Assembly: GCF_947623445.1 (NCBI RefSeq)
Contig: NC_135241.1
Coordinates: 17,486,501-17,550,500 of the forward strand
Reading direction: 5' to 3'
DNA length: 64,000 nt
From: Clavelina lepadiformis
Lineage: Eukaryota; Chordata; Ascidiacea; Aplousobranchia; Clavelinidae
The notes under the pieces are model-generated. The model saw only the letters and a program-made list of their open reading frames with translations. It searched no databases and was not told the origin of the DNA. The first letter of the stretch is position 1. The number at the start of each line of letters is the position of its first letter. Positions 24,016 to 37,990 of the stretch are shown here, one piece after another. The translations under genes were made by a program, and so were the position numbers.

Positions 24016-27000
24016 TCAGTTAAAGATAGCAGAGGTTTCCACAATGTTAAAGGTCATTTTCGGAGGTGCCCAACTTTTGGGGGACTTCACGTCCCCGTTC
24101 ATCGTGGTCTTGGTAGGGCTTTTAGGTTCGTCAGACGTCTTGGTCGACGTTTTGCGCCAACCCGGCTTAGCTGCAGGCGCCGCACTTTGCTCGAACATTG
24201 CCATCCTCTCCCGGAGCTTGCCGACAACCACGGGCTTGACTGCCTCTTCCTTTTTATCTTCTTGCGGTGTGACGTTGAAGCGCCTCTTCACCGACTTCAG
24301 GGAGCTTGCCATTTTCTGGAGATCATCCTGGGTGGGTGGGTTAGACTCCTGAGCAGCAGCAGAGGCAGGCGGAGTGTTGGCAACTGGCGAACGTTTAATG
24401 ACAGGGGAAGGAGTTGTTTCTTTTATCATTGGAACAGGAGCGGGTGGAGGAGGAGGGGGAGCTGCGATTTATCGACAAATAGTTAATTACCAACCAATCA
24501 ACTAAATAACTAACTACTGTAACAAGTAATTAACAAGTAAAATCCAAACCGACAAAGCGTCAAACTTCAATGCATATGAAATACAAAAAAAACTTCAATT
24601 TATATATACTGTAAAACAAAATGAAATACCTAGAACCGAAGCTTGCTGTTCCTTTTCCCGTTCTAGCTGCATCTCACGTTCAACTTCTTTTCGAAGTTCC
24701 TCCTTTATTCTTTGTCGTTCGGCTTCACGTTCCTCTTCCGCTCTCTTTTCCTCCATTTCTTTGCGGAGTTGCTCTTTAACCCTCTCTCTCTCCCGCTCCT
24801 CTTCTTCCTCTCTCCTAAGTCGCTCTTCCTCTTCACGTTGTCTTTCCATTTCTAGTCGAAGTTCTTCTTTCACTCTTTCACGTTCCTCCTCTTCTTCCTT
24901 TCTTTTTTGCTCTTCCATAACTTCGGCTTTAATTCGTTCAAGTTCTTCTTTTCTTTCCTCCTCAGCTTGCTCTTCTCTTGCTTCCTGTATCTTTTCAGCA
25001 ACTTCAACAGCTGCCGACGCCACAGCTGCCACAGCAATGTCCTCCTTGAGATCCTCCACGATCTCGTCACGAATGTCATCTTTGATTTGATCTTTGATCT
25101 CGTCCAGGATCTCTTCTTTTGCTTCTTCGATTGCAGCTTCCCTTACTTCTTCTCTGATTTCTTCAGCAAATTGTTCTCCTACTTCTTCTCTCAGTTCTTC
25201 CGCAACCTCCTCCAATTCTTCTTTCATTTCTTCTCTCTCTTCGGAGTCTTGCTCCTGTTCACGGAGTTCGTCAATGGCATCATCAATCATGTTGGTAACT
25301 TCTTCCACTTTTTCCTCAAGCGGAGGAGGTGGAAAGTCAACCTCTGGAGGAACAGTTTTATCCTGAAAACGTTAAAATCATTTGAATTTGGTAAATCCTA
25401 TCCTCGTTCAAGAACGTTGTCAACAAAACGTTCAAAATGCAAGAAAATTTTATGACGAAAAGTTCACGTTACCAATTCTGTATCAGGATCAAGATGAACT
25501 GTCGCCTCTGCCTCGATGATTGAAGACGAGGATGAATGTCTGTCTACATCAATATTTGCTGAAAGTGAATAAAACTGCAAAATTAAATCTTTAATAGAAT
25601 TATACTTAAATAAAAACAGTCAGACACAGCAGTATAATATCACTTGCAGAAGATTGTCCGTAATATGCCATTTCACTAGTTGCTAAATTACAACTGCATT
25701 AGAAGCATTGAATAGATGTTCTGTAGTTTTGTTTTTAAATGCGTGCCATGAAAATGGACAGTCTGATGTTACCGTACAACGATGATGTTATCCCCAAAAC
25801 TATATGAATGCCCCCCAAAAGCCCGGGGGATATAAAACTGGGTCAAGTGAATTCAAGAGAACCTTAATATTATGCAAACAACCTTCAACAACGTCCGCTA
25901 CTTTAGCAGCCGCCAGCATGGCAGCGGTAATTTCTACTCCTTTCCTTATGTAATACCGGTCCGTTTCTTCGTCGACCACTAAGAACGACACCTACAAAAA
26001 CAAAAAAGGTCTCAGGATGAAGGAAAGCATTTGAATATTATTATAATGAAAGTCTAAATTAATATCATTTGCGCATACTTCAAAGCATTTGGGTGTGGAA
26101 GCGTGTACTAAACCGCTTTCAAGTGCTACACGACTTTACAACGAATGCCAAGCGTTGCTGTCACATATATCACAACTTGAAAGAGAAGCATTTGTAATCA
26201 TTGCAAAAGTAAGACAATCTAACACGAATTGTACAAATTCTCCGAAGGTATTACACGAAAACCGAACCCAAAACGAGGCGGGGTAGCTGACGTAATCGCA
26301 TATTTTACCTGAGACCCGCTACTGACGATGAGTTTCACTACATCATCGTGAATCTTGTTCTTGATGTTGACCCCATTGACCTCAATAACCCGGTCACCTG
26401 AAATTAAAAAAAAAACGCAAAGACAGATTAACCTGGCATAATTCGACTAGGCAACACATAAACGATATTTATATCTCGTCAAAGCATAATCACGTATCGA
26501 TCAACAAATTTGTTTTTAAAATGCCTTACAAAAATCTGCATCAAGTTATTTTCATAAGTCAAAAAAGCATTGCTAAGGCGTGACAATGTAATATGGTTTA
26601 ATTTCTTTGAACATAGTAATTTAAGCATGAACTGAAAGTTCAGCTTCATGGACTGTCGTTCTCTTTTAGCATGATGAACTTTTAAGATCTGCTGCTGAAA
26701 TAGTATGAAGGTCATATCACATGTGAAATTGAATGCAAAACCGCATGAAAGAGTTTTAGCATAACAGCTTATTACAGCAGCTGGAATTTAAGCTAAGTTA
26801 AATCGGAAGTGGGAGCGGACAATCAGCGCAATAGAAACCCGCAGAAAGTGAAGAAAACACGCAACGAAGTTGTGGTTAAGTAAATTAATTCGCTGATTTA
26901 CTTTTAGGCCAGTATCACATTAATAAAACGCAATTGATTGGAATGCAGATGAAAGCAGGCAGGTGCAAGGAGTTGTCATCACAAAAGCTCATTTGAGTTA

Positions 27001-30000
27001 TTACATTTCATTTTAATTTTCTTTACCCTCTGATGAACCGAACAACGGCCCATTCTTCATTACGCGGTTTGCGGTCAGGGCTTGACCATAGTTGTTTTCT
27101 AAAAACGACTAAAAATCTGCTTTAAGTTACCGCTCCCTGTTGCTGGCTTGGGCCAATTAATTGTGATTAAGTACTTAATAAGCTATTAATATCTCACCAA
27201 GCCTATGTCGAAGACAAAATTCAGCTTGTGAATACAGTATGCTTTTTTAGAGAAAGTATACAGAAAGAATTTTAAACTCATCTTGTTATGTTCTGCGGTA
27301 AAATATAGATTTCACTTAAAAATGGGAAAATCCCATCTCAGGCCAAATAGCGATGACATCATTCATTACCAAGGCCTCTTGTTTTGTATTAGTTTGGCCT
27401 GATGAGTGACAAGGTCTTACGTGCAAAATATATTGTTCCGTAGAACAAGCCCGGGGCTATGCTACTCCCTCATGGGAAAAAAGTAGTGGACGATCTTACA
27501 CACCCAAGCACACTAAAATGGATAAAATAAAACATAATAAAATGTTCAAATTTTCGAAATTTTGGTTACCTATTTATTTATAAGCTTACCGTCTTTTATT
27601 CCTGCTTTATCAGCCGGTCCATCATTCATGATTTGATTGATGTATTGACCTGGACGATCACCACTGTCACCGTTCAAATGGAAACCGAAGCCAGTGCTGT
27701 CCTTGTTCAGCTTACATAATCGAGGCAAAGGCGCTTCACCGTCGTCGTCGCCGTCGTCATTCACTGCAATCGCTGAAACAGTAACAGGGATATTTTCAAA
27801 AGGTTTAACGTCCAACATCTGAAACAATTAAAAAGCTTGAAGAAAACATATCTATTGATAAACAAATCGAAAAGTGCTTAATAAGTAAATGGACGAGCAT
27901 AAGGCAAACAGAGATTTACGTTCCTTTCAAATTGTAATATGAACGCTCGTAAATTAATCAACAAATGTCAAAATTGAGAAGACATCAGGTTACCCCATTA
28001 AGCCCGGATCGGGCACGAGACTTGATTATACCTGTTGCTGCAATTGCAACTGAAGCGATGGCGATGTTGCGAGATTTGAAATACTTTTTCTCATCTTCGT
28101 TCACCACAAGGAACGTCACTTCGGCACCGGAGTTACGGATGCGCTCCACAACCTACTCGAGATCATATAATATTATAAGTTTATAACCTATCAACGAGTG
28201 CAATCAATTCAGACCAGAAAAAGTTCACAATAGACGCAAGTCGCACGATGTAAAATCTGGTGTTGCGCAACGCAATATACAGCAATTCTTTTGCATAAAA
28301 ACCAAGGCTCTGTAGAATGTATAAAGTATGTATCACTAAGACTATGCAATCAAGAAGTTTCATTAACACACTAATTTACTGACTTCTGTGTGGGTTTCTT
28401 TTTCGACGTTGGATCCATTTATTTCAATGATCTCATCATTCTCCTTTACTCCGGCCTTGTCAGCGGCTCCTCCTGTCTCAATGCTTCCCAGAAGGTGTCC
28501 GTCCTCATCGCGCAAGAAGAAGCCAAATCCTCCGTCGATCTGTGTCAGCTTGCAGATACGCAAACTTCGATGCTGGAAACATAAAGCCCAGCAATGTGTT
28601 TTATGTTAATTGCAATTTAAGAATATCGAAATAAGTTGCTTACGTTGTTTACTTAGGACAAGTTCTTCGATGGTAGTTACTGTTAGGTAGTGTATATTAA
28701 ATTCAAATACTCGGTTATTTCATACTTCATCTGCAGCAGGTTCCTCTTCACGATCTGCAGCTGGTGCTTCGCTTTCCAGTGAATACTGACTGAGATTTGG
28801 AATCTTGAGCAGAGATTGATCTGGCCAGCTATCTAGGAATTCGGACGTCACGGCAATATCCAGGGCGTAAAAAATATCCATTGTCTCCCTGGAGGCTATG
28901 GTCAGTTCCACGCTTGAACCTGCCTCCCTGCATTCCACAGTGTAACATAATTTTGAAATGCAGTTGTTGGATTTTTTATGTCATTTACTACCTCCGAGTT
29001 TTATGAGCGAGTAAAACGATCAAATACAATGGATCGAATGCAATTTTACAAAAGAAGCCAATAGACGTACTTGATTTTGCTAACACAGTCCGTATGAGTG
29101 GCACGCATGACATCATTTCCGTCAATGCAAGCAAGAACTTCTCCATTTTTTAAACCTGCTATGCCGGCTGCAGAGCCTTCCTCAATGTCCGCTATGGAAT
29201 GCATTGGGCTTCCCTACGTTATAAAGGTCTTAACAGTTAGCATAAACAAAACCGAAAATAAGCTGTAAAAGGCACACAAAATATACGCAGATCTTCAAGG
29301 ATGTGAATCCTAATTTTGCTTTGAAATTAAAAATTACGGCATGAAACAACAGGTGATATACCTTATTCATTTTCAAGAAGAAACCATAGCCATTTTCGGA
29401 CTTGTCAATTTTAACTACTCGAGGCTTTTCGACAAATACTTCTTTGGCGCCATCCATGGCAGAAAGTAAACCGCTGGAGCGAGCTTTACTGGAAATAAAA
29501 AAAAGGAACAAAAACATTTCTCTTTGACTGAAACACTATGTGGAAAAGTGAATGCCTTAAGCTATATCAAAGGGTTTGTTAAATTTGGATTCAATGTGGC
29601 GAGTCCTTACGTGAGAGCTTTCGGTCCCAAAACAAGAAAGATTGTGTGTTGTGGGTTAGACTTGATTATGCCAACAACTTCTTCATGTTCTTTATCGATA
29701 ATGACTTCTCCATTGACAGCTATAACGCGATCGTTGTTCCGCAAGCCACATTTCTCACCAGATTTTCCAGTCTCCAAATCACCGATGTACTCACCTAAAT
29801 GTTCAATAAAGCAAATCTGGTTCGGCAAGTAGAAAAAAACATGATGTTTATGTTGAGCGAATGTTATCAAAATAAAACTTTTGACATTTTTTAAACGGAA
29901 TTTGTAAACAAAAGATGGAAGAATACCCTGTTCGTTGTTCTTGACGCGCAGGAAGAATCCATAGCCTCGATTCTTCTCCTTGCAAACGTGGACCAAACGC

Positions 30001-32792
30001 GCTTTTTCTTCGTCGCTAGAGGGCACCGCCGAGACGGACGAGGAAACGGATGCAGTTGTCGCCTTTTTCAAGCTGGAGCTTGAGCTGGTGGAGGTGGAGC
30101 GAGAATCAGAAACAACATCACTGCTGCTGTAAGCATGCTTCGCTTTGATCTTCAGTTTTCTGTCATAACATGGCAAAGCATTTTTGTAACTCTCGTAACA
30201 CTACAGTAATACTCGTTTCTCGTAGGCTTAACCAAGACCATAATTCAAAACAAATGGAGCTAAAACCCGTCTTGTAATCCACTTTGGACACCACGTGCAT
30301 CGTACGTAATTTGAGCTTGGTAATCTTGCCATATCCAACAGTATATATTACATATAACCCATATTAAGACAAATATCATGTCTTCGACAATAAAATCAAG
30401 TTCACTATAAGTTAGTCAGTTAAAAGTACCTCGCCATGAAGTGCTTGTATGTGGCATCATCCACCACAAGGAGAGTGACTTTGCTTCCACTTTTCTTGAT
30501 CTGAGAGACAACTTTCTCATGCTTCATCTTCTCAACGTTTGCTCCTCCAACTTCAATGATCCTGTCTCCAGATCTCAATCCGCTCTCCACTGCAGGTCCT
30601 CCATCTGCCACATCCTTGATGAAATGGCCTGGAATAGAAACAGAGAAGTTGACAGACTACAACACAGTGTGATTTCCAACGAAATAATGACATAGTTTGT
30701 TTTATTACGATACGTGATGACGTTTATTTTCAATTGCAATATATTTAATTGTGGTGCACGTATAACGCAAGACTGATTCTTCAATAAATAATTATATAAG
30801 TTTCAGATTAAGATGACCAGTAGTTTGCAAATCTTGAAGAATCACATGTAAATTTACCCGGGTTAGCGGTTCCTTGAGCTTCCAGAGTGAAGCCAAATGT
30901 ATTTCTCTTCTTCGATATCTTGCAAATGCGAGGTCGAAGCTCAACGTTGTTTGAACTCGACGTTGAATTCGTTCTGTGAAAAGGAAAGCAACAAACTATA
31001 GTCGAGCTGAGGCATGAACGGAATATTACTTTGTAAATAATTAATCTAAATGTTCAACAAAGTAGTGTTTTTTGTGAAAGATTAGACTGATGATTAATGA
31101 GAGAAACACTTGAACATGCTTAATAAGTTCAAAGGGCCAATGTTAAATGCAAACATTTTCAAGCATTGTCGATAACAGCCAGTATTGATCTTGGTGGTTA
31201 CAAAGACCAAAAATATATTTTAAACTAATTTAAAGTATTACGTATGAGTCAATAAGTGTACTGCAAAAAAGTTAAAAACTTGGAAAAAAAATACAAAGAA
31301 TTTAAACTAAAGGAATATATCGGCAAAAGCAAACAAATTATTTGCTCATAACTGCTTACTTTGCTTTGCTGGCCTTGGGGTCATTTTCTTTATCAACAAC
31401 TCGAAATTTGATTTCGTGATGGGGCATGCTTTCTCTTATCAATTCCACAACATCGTTATGAGACTGCTTTTCTACGCTAACCCCATTTACTTCAAGCACC
31501 CTGTCCCCGTCTTTTAGACCACATCGCTCGGCTGGTCCACCGGGAGTCAGGGAGGTGATAATCTGATGACAAACCAAAGGGATCATATCCAATACCAAAG
31601 TATCATAAATATCAAAAACCAGTTTAAAATTTGACATTGAAAAACCAAACTTATAGGCAGACGTTATTGCCACGGGTACTTGGCGTCATGCGCGGCGTAT
31701 AACAGGTTGTTAAACATTGTATTGCAGCAACACTATTATGCATGAGCAGCAATTTACGAGAAAAATAAAATTAGTCACGGTCGGCCTCGTAAACTTGGCG
31801 AATGATCGAAAAAGCACAACGTCGCTGTGAATGCATTTACACTAATTTTTTGCAACCAATTCGAAGTAAATGCAAAAGCTGAGAGCGAAGAGCAAGCAGG
31901 TCACTTCTGTGACACTTCTTCTCCAGCAATTCCCCACAATCTTACAACTACAGTTGGCACACTGTGACAGTTGATGAAATGGAAGTAAATATGAGTAAAA
32001 CATTTTTTATAAAACACTTTTAATAGGCCTTAGTTTTGACTTAAAAGCAAACACCACCAGAATGAAAACGGTAGTCACATAATTGTGCAAATGTATATGG
32101 TTATACAACTGCAAATCCTTCGAAGCGTTATGCAATCGGTCCATTCAGCAATTCGCATAGTTTGTTCTGGAGGACTTGACGGCAGGAAATGGGTTTAGTT
32201 TGTTTGCCGAGCTTGGTATTGCGATATTGTTTGAAAAAAAATTATGGAATCCCGAGTCAATGTTTAACCTATTCGTTCATGTCACGAACCGCAAGGTAAT
32301 TGTTGAAAACCTTAAGAGTTATGTCAAACTAGACTAAAATAAAAGATTGTTTCACCGCGCGATCTCAGTATGGGTAGTAAATGAAACGGGTAGTTATCAG
32401 GCGCTTAATCGCTAACTCCAATAAAAATATCAGTTTCGAATGTGGACACAAGATCTATGCTAACAAACTATCATCACCATCATTGACTTATTATCACGTC
32501 AGAAGTAATTTTTGCTGCATCATCTCACACCAACGAAAATATTTACGTTAGCTCTTACATAATCGAAAAAATTGAGCTAAAAAATAATGCGCACCACGGA
32601 TGTTCAAGACAAACCTCTTCTTAGACTATTAAAGCATAACTTTTACTTATTCTAAACAAGACAAAAGTTAAGAAAATTTAAGAAAAAACTCACCTGACCC
32701 TCTCGATCATCATCAACCCGAAGGAAAAATTCAAATTCTTCGTCTTCTTTTTTGGACACGACACATTCTCGACTTCCATCCGAATAAGCCAT
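24016..32792 (-). CDS. NHERF/PDZK1-like scaffold with six PDZ domains (about 1153 aa, 17 exons)
   Basis: Exons: 32792-32694, 31562-31360, 30973-30858, 30628-30430, 30159-29927, 29794-29611, 29488-29362, 29213-29071, 28927-28726, 28572-28384, 28152-28032, 27772-27590, 26397-26309, 25991-25883, 25558-25473, 25362-24630, 24461-24016. Phases agree throughout. PDZ domains lie at roughly residues 8-92, 115-195, 257-338, 361-446, 505-588 and 622-708; the carboxylate loops read FEFF, FGFT, YGFF, YGFF, FGFF and FGFH, and [21 protein letters not shown] strands are clear. Residues about 762-1003 are a highly charged Glu/Arg/Lys coiled coil, then [11 protein letters not shown] and a tail with [11 protein letters not shown] and the end [18 protein letters not shown] proteins carry two to four PDZ domains and an ezrin-binding end; the six domains, coiled coil and only faintly similar end are unusual. 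Likely a submembrane organiser of transporters or receptors. Confidence 0.88.
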
Positions 32793-35700
32793 GGTATCTA
32801 CTTCAGTCAAAATCAGAGGTTTTAGCGTTACCAAGTTTCTTCAAAATGGCTAAACAAAACAACCAACACCGTAAATTCATAACAAAAAACAAAGCATTTC
32901 TTTCGTATATCGTAAGAGTGTAGTAGAAGCTAAAAAGAAAGCAAGTAATTTACAATCTTTCCCCACGAAACCTGCATAACTCGATTCAAAACTTCTACCC
33001 CCACAAATGCAAAGCTATACCGGTAAAAGTCCCGTTTACAAATAAACACAAAGTACTCGAACATAAGCTCTTTTAATGTAACAATCTGGTAAATGATTGA
33101 TGTTCATCTATCGTTATTTTATAGTCAACCACGCATTAAATTTCCACATTTATGTACCAGCTTGAAAAGATTCCTTATTGAGAATAAAACGTAAAATGAA
33201 GTATACTCGAAAAACGAAAAAAAAGCTAGAGATGAAATAAAACTTACACTGCCATTACTTTCGCTGGCTAAAATACAGCCTTACTCCACACCAAACTACA
33301 CTGTAGTTGTACCAACAAAAAAACTAAACAAACAGAATACTCAAATGTAATTTAAAACAAAAAAGTTGGAAATTGACTGTAACTGCTCTATGTAGCTCTG
33401 AAATACTAACAAACTGACGACAGTGGGTCGATCATTTAATTATCAATTACAGAAGTGATAATAAAAATTAACCGACACAAAACAAGAACCTATTCTAGTC
33501 CTAACAAGTTCTAGTCGTTAAACAGGCGCGGGCCTTAAGCAAATGTTCGGTACAAGACTTGCTGTCAAATCAGGTTTAAAATCCGGTTGTTAATGTAATA
33601 GTTCCAGTAAATAAGATCATCAAATAAATCATAAATCTAGAGGACAATTTAAAGGAATTTTTCTCGCGGAAGTCTTTGCGGTGAAAATGGCAGATAATTT
33701 TCGAACATTTCGGACAAATATTGAAATTATAGTAAAACATTATTTTTCAACCTGCTTCAAGTAGATATGTAAAAAAAACATGAAAAACTACAGTACTATC
33801 TACCTACCTTCTTACGACCAGCAAAAGTGTTCGCGCTAATTGACTACATATAGCTGCAATGGCGATGGTGTCTAATTAATACCTACCAGATGCGACAAGG
33901 ATCACTCACACAAGAAATCACTAAATCAACACGAATTCTTTCGAAATTCCAAAGTGCGTTGCTATTCCGTTCCGGTAACGTCAAACAGTAGTTGCTGGGC
34001 GATGTAGGGAATCAGTCATTCATAAGGTTGCGTCTATAACTAAGCCTTATTTCATATACGAACACAATATTGCACCACTATAGTCATAAAATACCAAAAG
34101 CATCTCTTATTATTTCAACCAACTAACGCTATAGCACTAGGCGTAATTGATTCTGAAAGTGGCACACCATACAAACACTTTCCCATTGGTCGCTGCGCTG
34201 TGGTTCCTTTAATCGACGAAACTCCCAAATCCACATTACAGTGTTGATAATGAAATGTTAGCGTAAATGCGCAGTCTCAGACACCTTAAACATAACTATA
34301 TTTTTGCTCTATTTTGACGTGCAACCGCTTTAAACTCCTTGTTTGTTGCTCTGTCTAACGGCTCTTGAATAAGAGTACGAAGCTTGTGAGGACGCAAACT
34401 GTCAGTTATATGCCTTTGATAAACTTCGCAGTGGGGAGCCTAAAATTTCAACAATAGAAAATAAAAGAAGGTAAGTTTTTTCCGTTAAATGAGTCATTGT
34501 CTGACACGCTGTACAAGTGTTTAATCTTCTCATTTACATGAAAGGTAAACAATCAAAAATACAGACCACGAAACGTAGGATCTGGGAAGTGGGAAGTTAT
34601 ATTTGGTCCAATGCCCTAACCTAAAACATTAGATGGAAAGATGACGTGTAATCTGGTACATACTCTCCCATTTGTTTATAACTCAAAACGAGGGTTTTCC
34701 AACACGTGTGACGTGCGTGATGACGCAAGGCAACATCCTCAATTTAGTTTCACTTCAAAATTAAGGGACATTAGCTAAGGTAACGCTTAAGAAACGAAAG
34801 GTATGCAAAATATTTTGGGTTATTTTTCTGAAAATCGTCCCTTAGGTTTTGTAGATACGCCCTATGCGCTTGGTCTTTATTAACAAATATTTAAGATAAT
34901 GATAGGAACCAGCGAAAAGTATCAAACACAATATGAACTTTGTTTGAGCGGAGTGATTTGTTTCAAAAGGTCTGAAACACTTTACACTGTAACCACTAAA
35001 GTTTTCATCATATTATCTTCAATAAATTCATATATTGTTAGGTCATTTGTTAACTATAGACCAAATTTGAACAAATTCCTGAAACTAAATCCAAAAAAAT
35101 CCTAATTCCGCGTAATTCAAGCAGATGGTTTCATGTTTTAGTCTTACTGTGTTTCTGGTGCACATTGCTATAATTAGAGTAATGCTTCATTTTAAGGGTA
35201 AAGCTGGTCTGAGGCAAATCAGTTCCACTATTAGTTGAGCTTTCAGCCTACTCTCGTTGCTATGATAACTCGAAACATTTTTTGCTGTGAAGTCTTTTGC
35301 TAAGAATAAATTCTATTCAAACCTTGGATTTAAAAGCCCTATTATATTGCGCAATAATGCTGTAAAAGTTCTGTTTTTGGCAAACACCGCGCTCACAATA
35401 AGTATGTCCGCTGCCAAAGAAAGGTGCGCCGTTTGCATAGTCTTGATAACCGGCAGCGGTGACACTAACCTAGCCCCGACTTCAGCTTTTCCAACAAGTC
35501 AAATTTTATAAAGAAAGGTCTCTATCATTCGGTTAAATTACACTGCACACAAAGGCATGTAATGCGCTAAAAAGCACGGCGGCCTGAATTGCTTCGGGCA
35601 AACTTCTGGGAAAACTGACTCCAGATAGGCTGCAAATCAATAAGCCCAAACTGTTTACTGGTTAAATAGAAATTGACGATGACCATAATTTATTGGTCTG

Positions 35701-37617
35701 ACCAAGCAAATGCGTAAAAGCCATCTACTAAACCAATTCGGACGAGCTAATGTATAAATGCAGGAATACACAAAGACGCATTCTTCAAAAAAGAACTGTG
35801 CTCCTGCGCAAACGAACCCTGACTTGCCTAAAGTACTTGTCTTGGTTTTTCCTTCTGCCTGACAAATGAAAACCTAAAGGTATTTGCAAAAAGACAGACT
35901 TTGTACATGAAAGTCAATAACTGTTACTGCTATTTTCATTTTAATTCATTTAATTTTCACTTAAAACGTCGAGTAATTTGTAGAAAACACAAAATCAGAC
36001 ATCATTTTAAACGTATTGGAAACAATTTCGCTTCACGATATAGCTAATATAACTGTTCTGAATAGATAATTTTGCAGCTATAGCAGTAATTCATTAATAT
36101 TAGACCATGACTCACACAACCTTATACTGTTGGGGGTGGTAAGCGTTAGGTTAATTATTGATGGTATCGGCAAAGTATCAAGCAGAAAACGTCACTACAT
36201 AACTACATAATCTTGCATAACGAAAAACTCAGATAAGCGGAAAACCAAACAAGTAAGTTTAATAATTACCAAGACTAGGAAGCTGCCCAACATGTAACAA
36301 ACAGCGATACCAGTTAGCAACATGTTCGACTTTAAATACAAACGGCATTACCGTAATTGTTTTTGCTTAGTTTGTAAGTGCCTTTATCTATACCTATATA
36401 CTGCAGAACAAGATGATGGCCATGTCATAGATAGACGAACGAACCATTCCTTGAAGTTTATGTTTCAGGCACGCAAGTGTTTAACCAAACTTTTCAAAAG
36501 CACTTAAAGCTTAAAATCCCAATGAATTTTCATTCGCTAAGTTTACTTCATTCAGATAAACAAACAATTGGAGCAGAGCTGAAATCAAACAAGGCACAAA
36601 GCTCCTTCCAAAAACTTTCTTCATTTAAAACATAATTTACCCCAGCCCACTTTGTAAATAAGTAAAGTAGAATTCACCTATCACCTATATTTTAAAACAC
36701 CTTTGCCTTGTAACACGAGCTTCCCACTTCAAAATATTACGTTTTAGTGTAAAATGTTTTGGCTTTGTAGTGTAATAAAAATAGCATAAAACAAACAACA
36801 ACTACAACAGTTATTGGTATCTTTAGACAATTGAAAATTGTTTATTAACAGATCTTTTTGCTAAACAAGCAATGCGCCACAATGGCGAAACCACCTCGTC
36901 CTACCTTTGAATGATTCTATACAAGCGAGACGATGTCTTGGTAATTTATTCACGTCTCCCAGTACACCAGTTGCTATGCTGGTGATAATTAAACGTATAG
37001 ACATCAAGTGCATTTATAAAAAAGCTTTATTTACCTAACTGGTCACGTGATAAATGATGAAATGTTATTTCTCAACTACTAAATAACACAAAACAGTCCT
37101 CGCAAATGGGTCGAACAATGTTCCAACAACATCGACAACTTAATTGGTTACTAAATATTTACTCATATAAAAGTTATTAATCGGCCCCGGTGTCATCGCC
37201 CCCTGATGAAGAGAATTATTTCAAACGCTGCAATGTTTTTGGAGGACGGAAGACCAAATAATCCTAACCTATCGGAAGCATACTATAGTTTCTAACACAT
37301 TTTCAGAAAAATCTTACGTAACACGTCGTCATGCAATAATCAAGGCTGAAATAGTATGAGCATTTTAACGAGTGGTTATCACTGTTGTATATGATGTTGT
37401 TACCTACCTCTGAAATCGCTTTCCCTCCCAAGGGTTGGACTATCATAAGTAAACAGAACTCTGATTTGGTCCGCCCTAGAAAACATATAGCTCGCATAAG
37501 GATTTTTAGCAGATTTTAGTTCCGAAATATCGAATTGAATTAAAAACAAGAAAGTAAAATTAAAAGAAACATTATAACTTGACTTCAAAAAACTTAGAAA
37601 TACTTTGACAAACTTAC
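32793..37617. other. Long intergenic region upstream of the PDZ scaffold
   Basis: Should contain the promoter and perhaps untranslated first exons of the scaffold gene (33.2-34.0 kb are candidates). No coding exon supported. Short ORFs at 34899 and 35287 show no domain. Confidence 0.45.
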
Positions 37618-37882
37618 GTTAAACGTGACTCCGTATCCGATGTATTCTCGTGCGCTAAAAAAGAAATGCACAGTGAGATGCATGTATATGATTATGCATA
37701 AAAACATCTAGGTTACGTTGAAATAATTCTTTTTTAACGATTTAAAGGGCTTTGTTCCATAAAAGAGAAAATCCTTACAGAGTACTACGAAATTGATAAT
37801 AAATATGAGCAAACGAAATATAAGACCGAGCGCAGAGTGATTTTATTAGAATAACAAAGGGCAATTACATAGGAGAGTTCAT
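37618..37882 (-). CDS. Doubtful small gene or gene start
   Basis: A TATA box at 37983-37990 is followed about 100 bases later by ATGAACTCTCC at 37882. Reading to a donor at 37869 and on from an acceptor at 37654 to a donor at 37618 gives MNSPIAREYIGYGVTFN in one frame. A third open stretch (37400-37590) contains KNPYASYMFSRADQIRVLFT, but its acceptor is unclear and the intervening intron would be only about 35 bases. An earlier ATG gives a five-codon ORF (MYALL). Family unknown; may be a fragment. Confidence 0.25.
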
Positions 37883-37982
37883 CACAGCAGTGCATACATC
37901 GTGGATTTCCAAGAGGCACTTCCCAACGTTCTTGGCGATGTGGCGCGTTTGCTGTGAGAGATTTCTTTTTTAGGGATCGAAC

Positions 37983-37990
37983 TATTTATA
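37983..37990 (-). promoter_or_regulatory. TATA box
   Basis: TATAAATA on the minus strand, the same form as in the protease C promoter; supports a transcription start near 37955. Confidence 0.4.

Noticed and set aside
24761..25455. Long plus-strand ORFs rich in Ser, Leu and Phe
   Set aside because: They are the antisense of the Glu/Arg/Lys coiled-coil exon of the PDZ scaffold, whose low-complexity codons keep opposite frames open.
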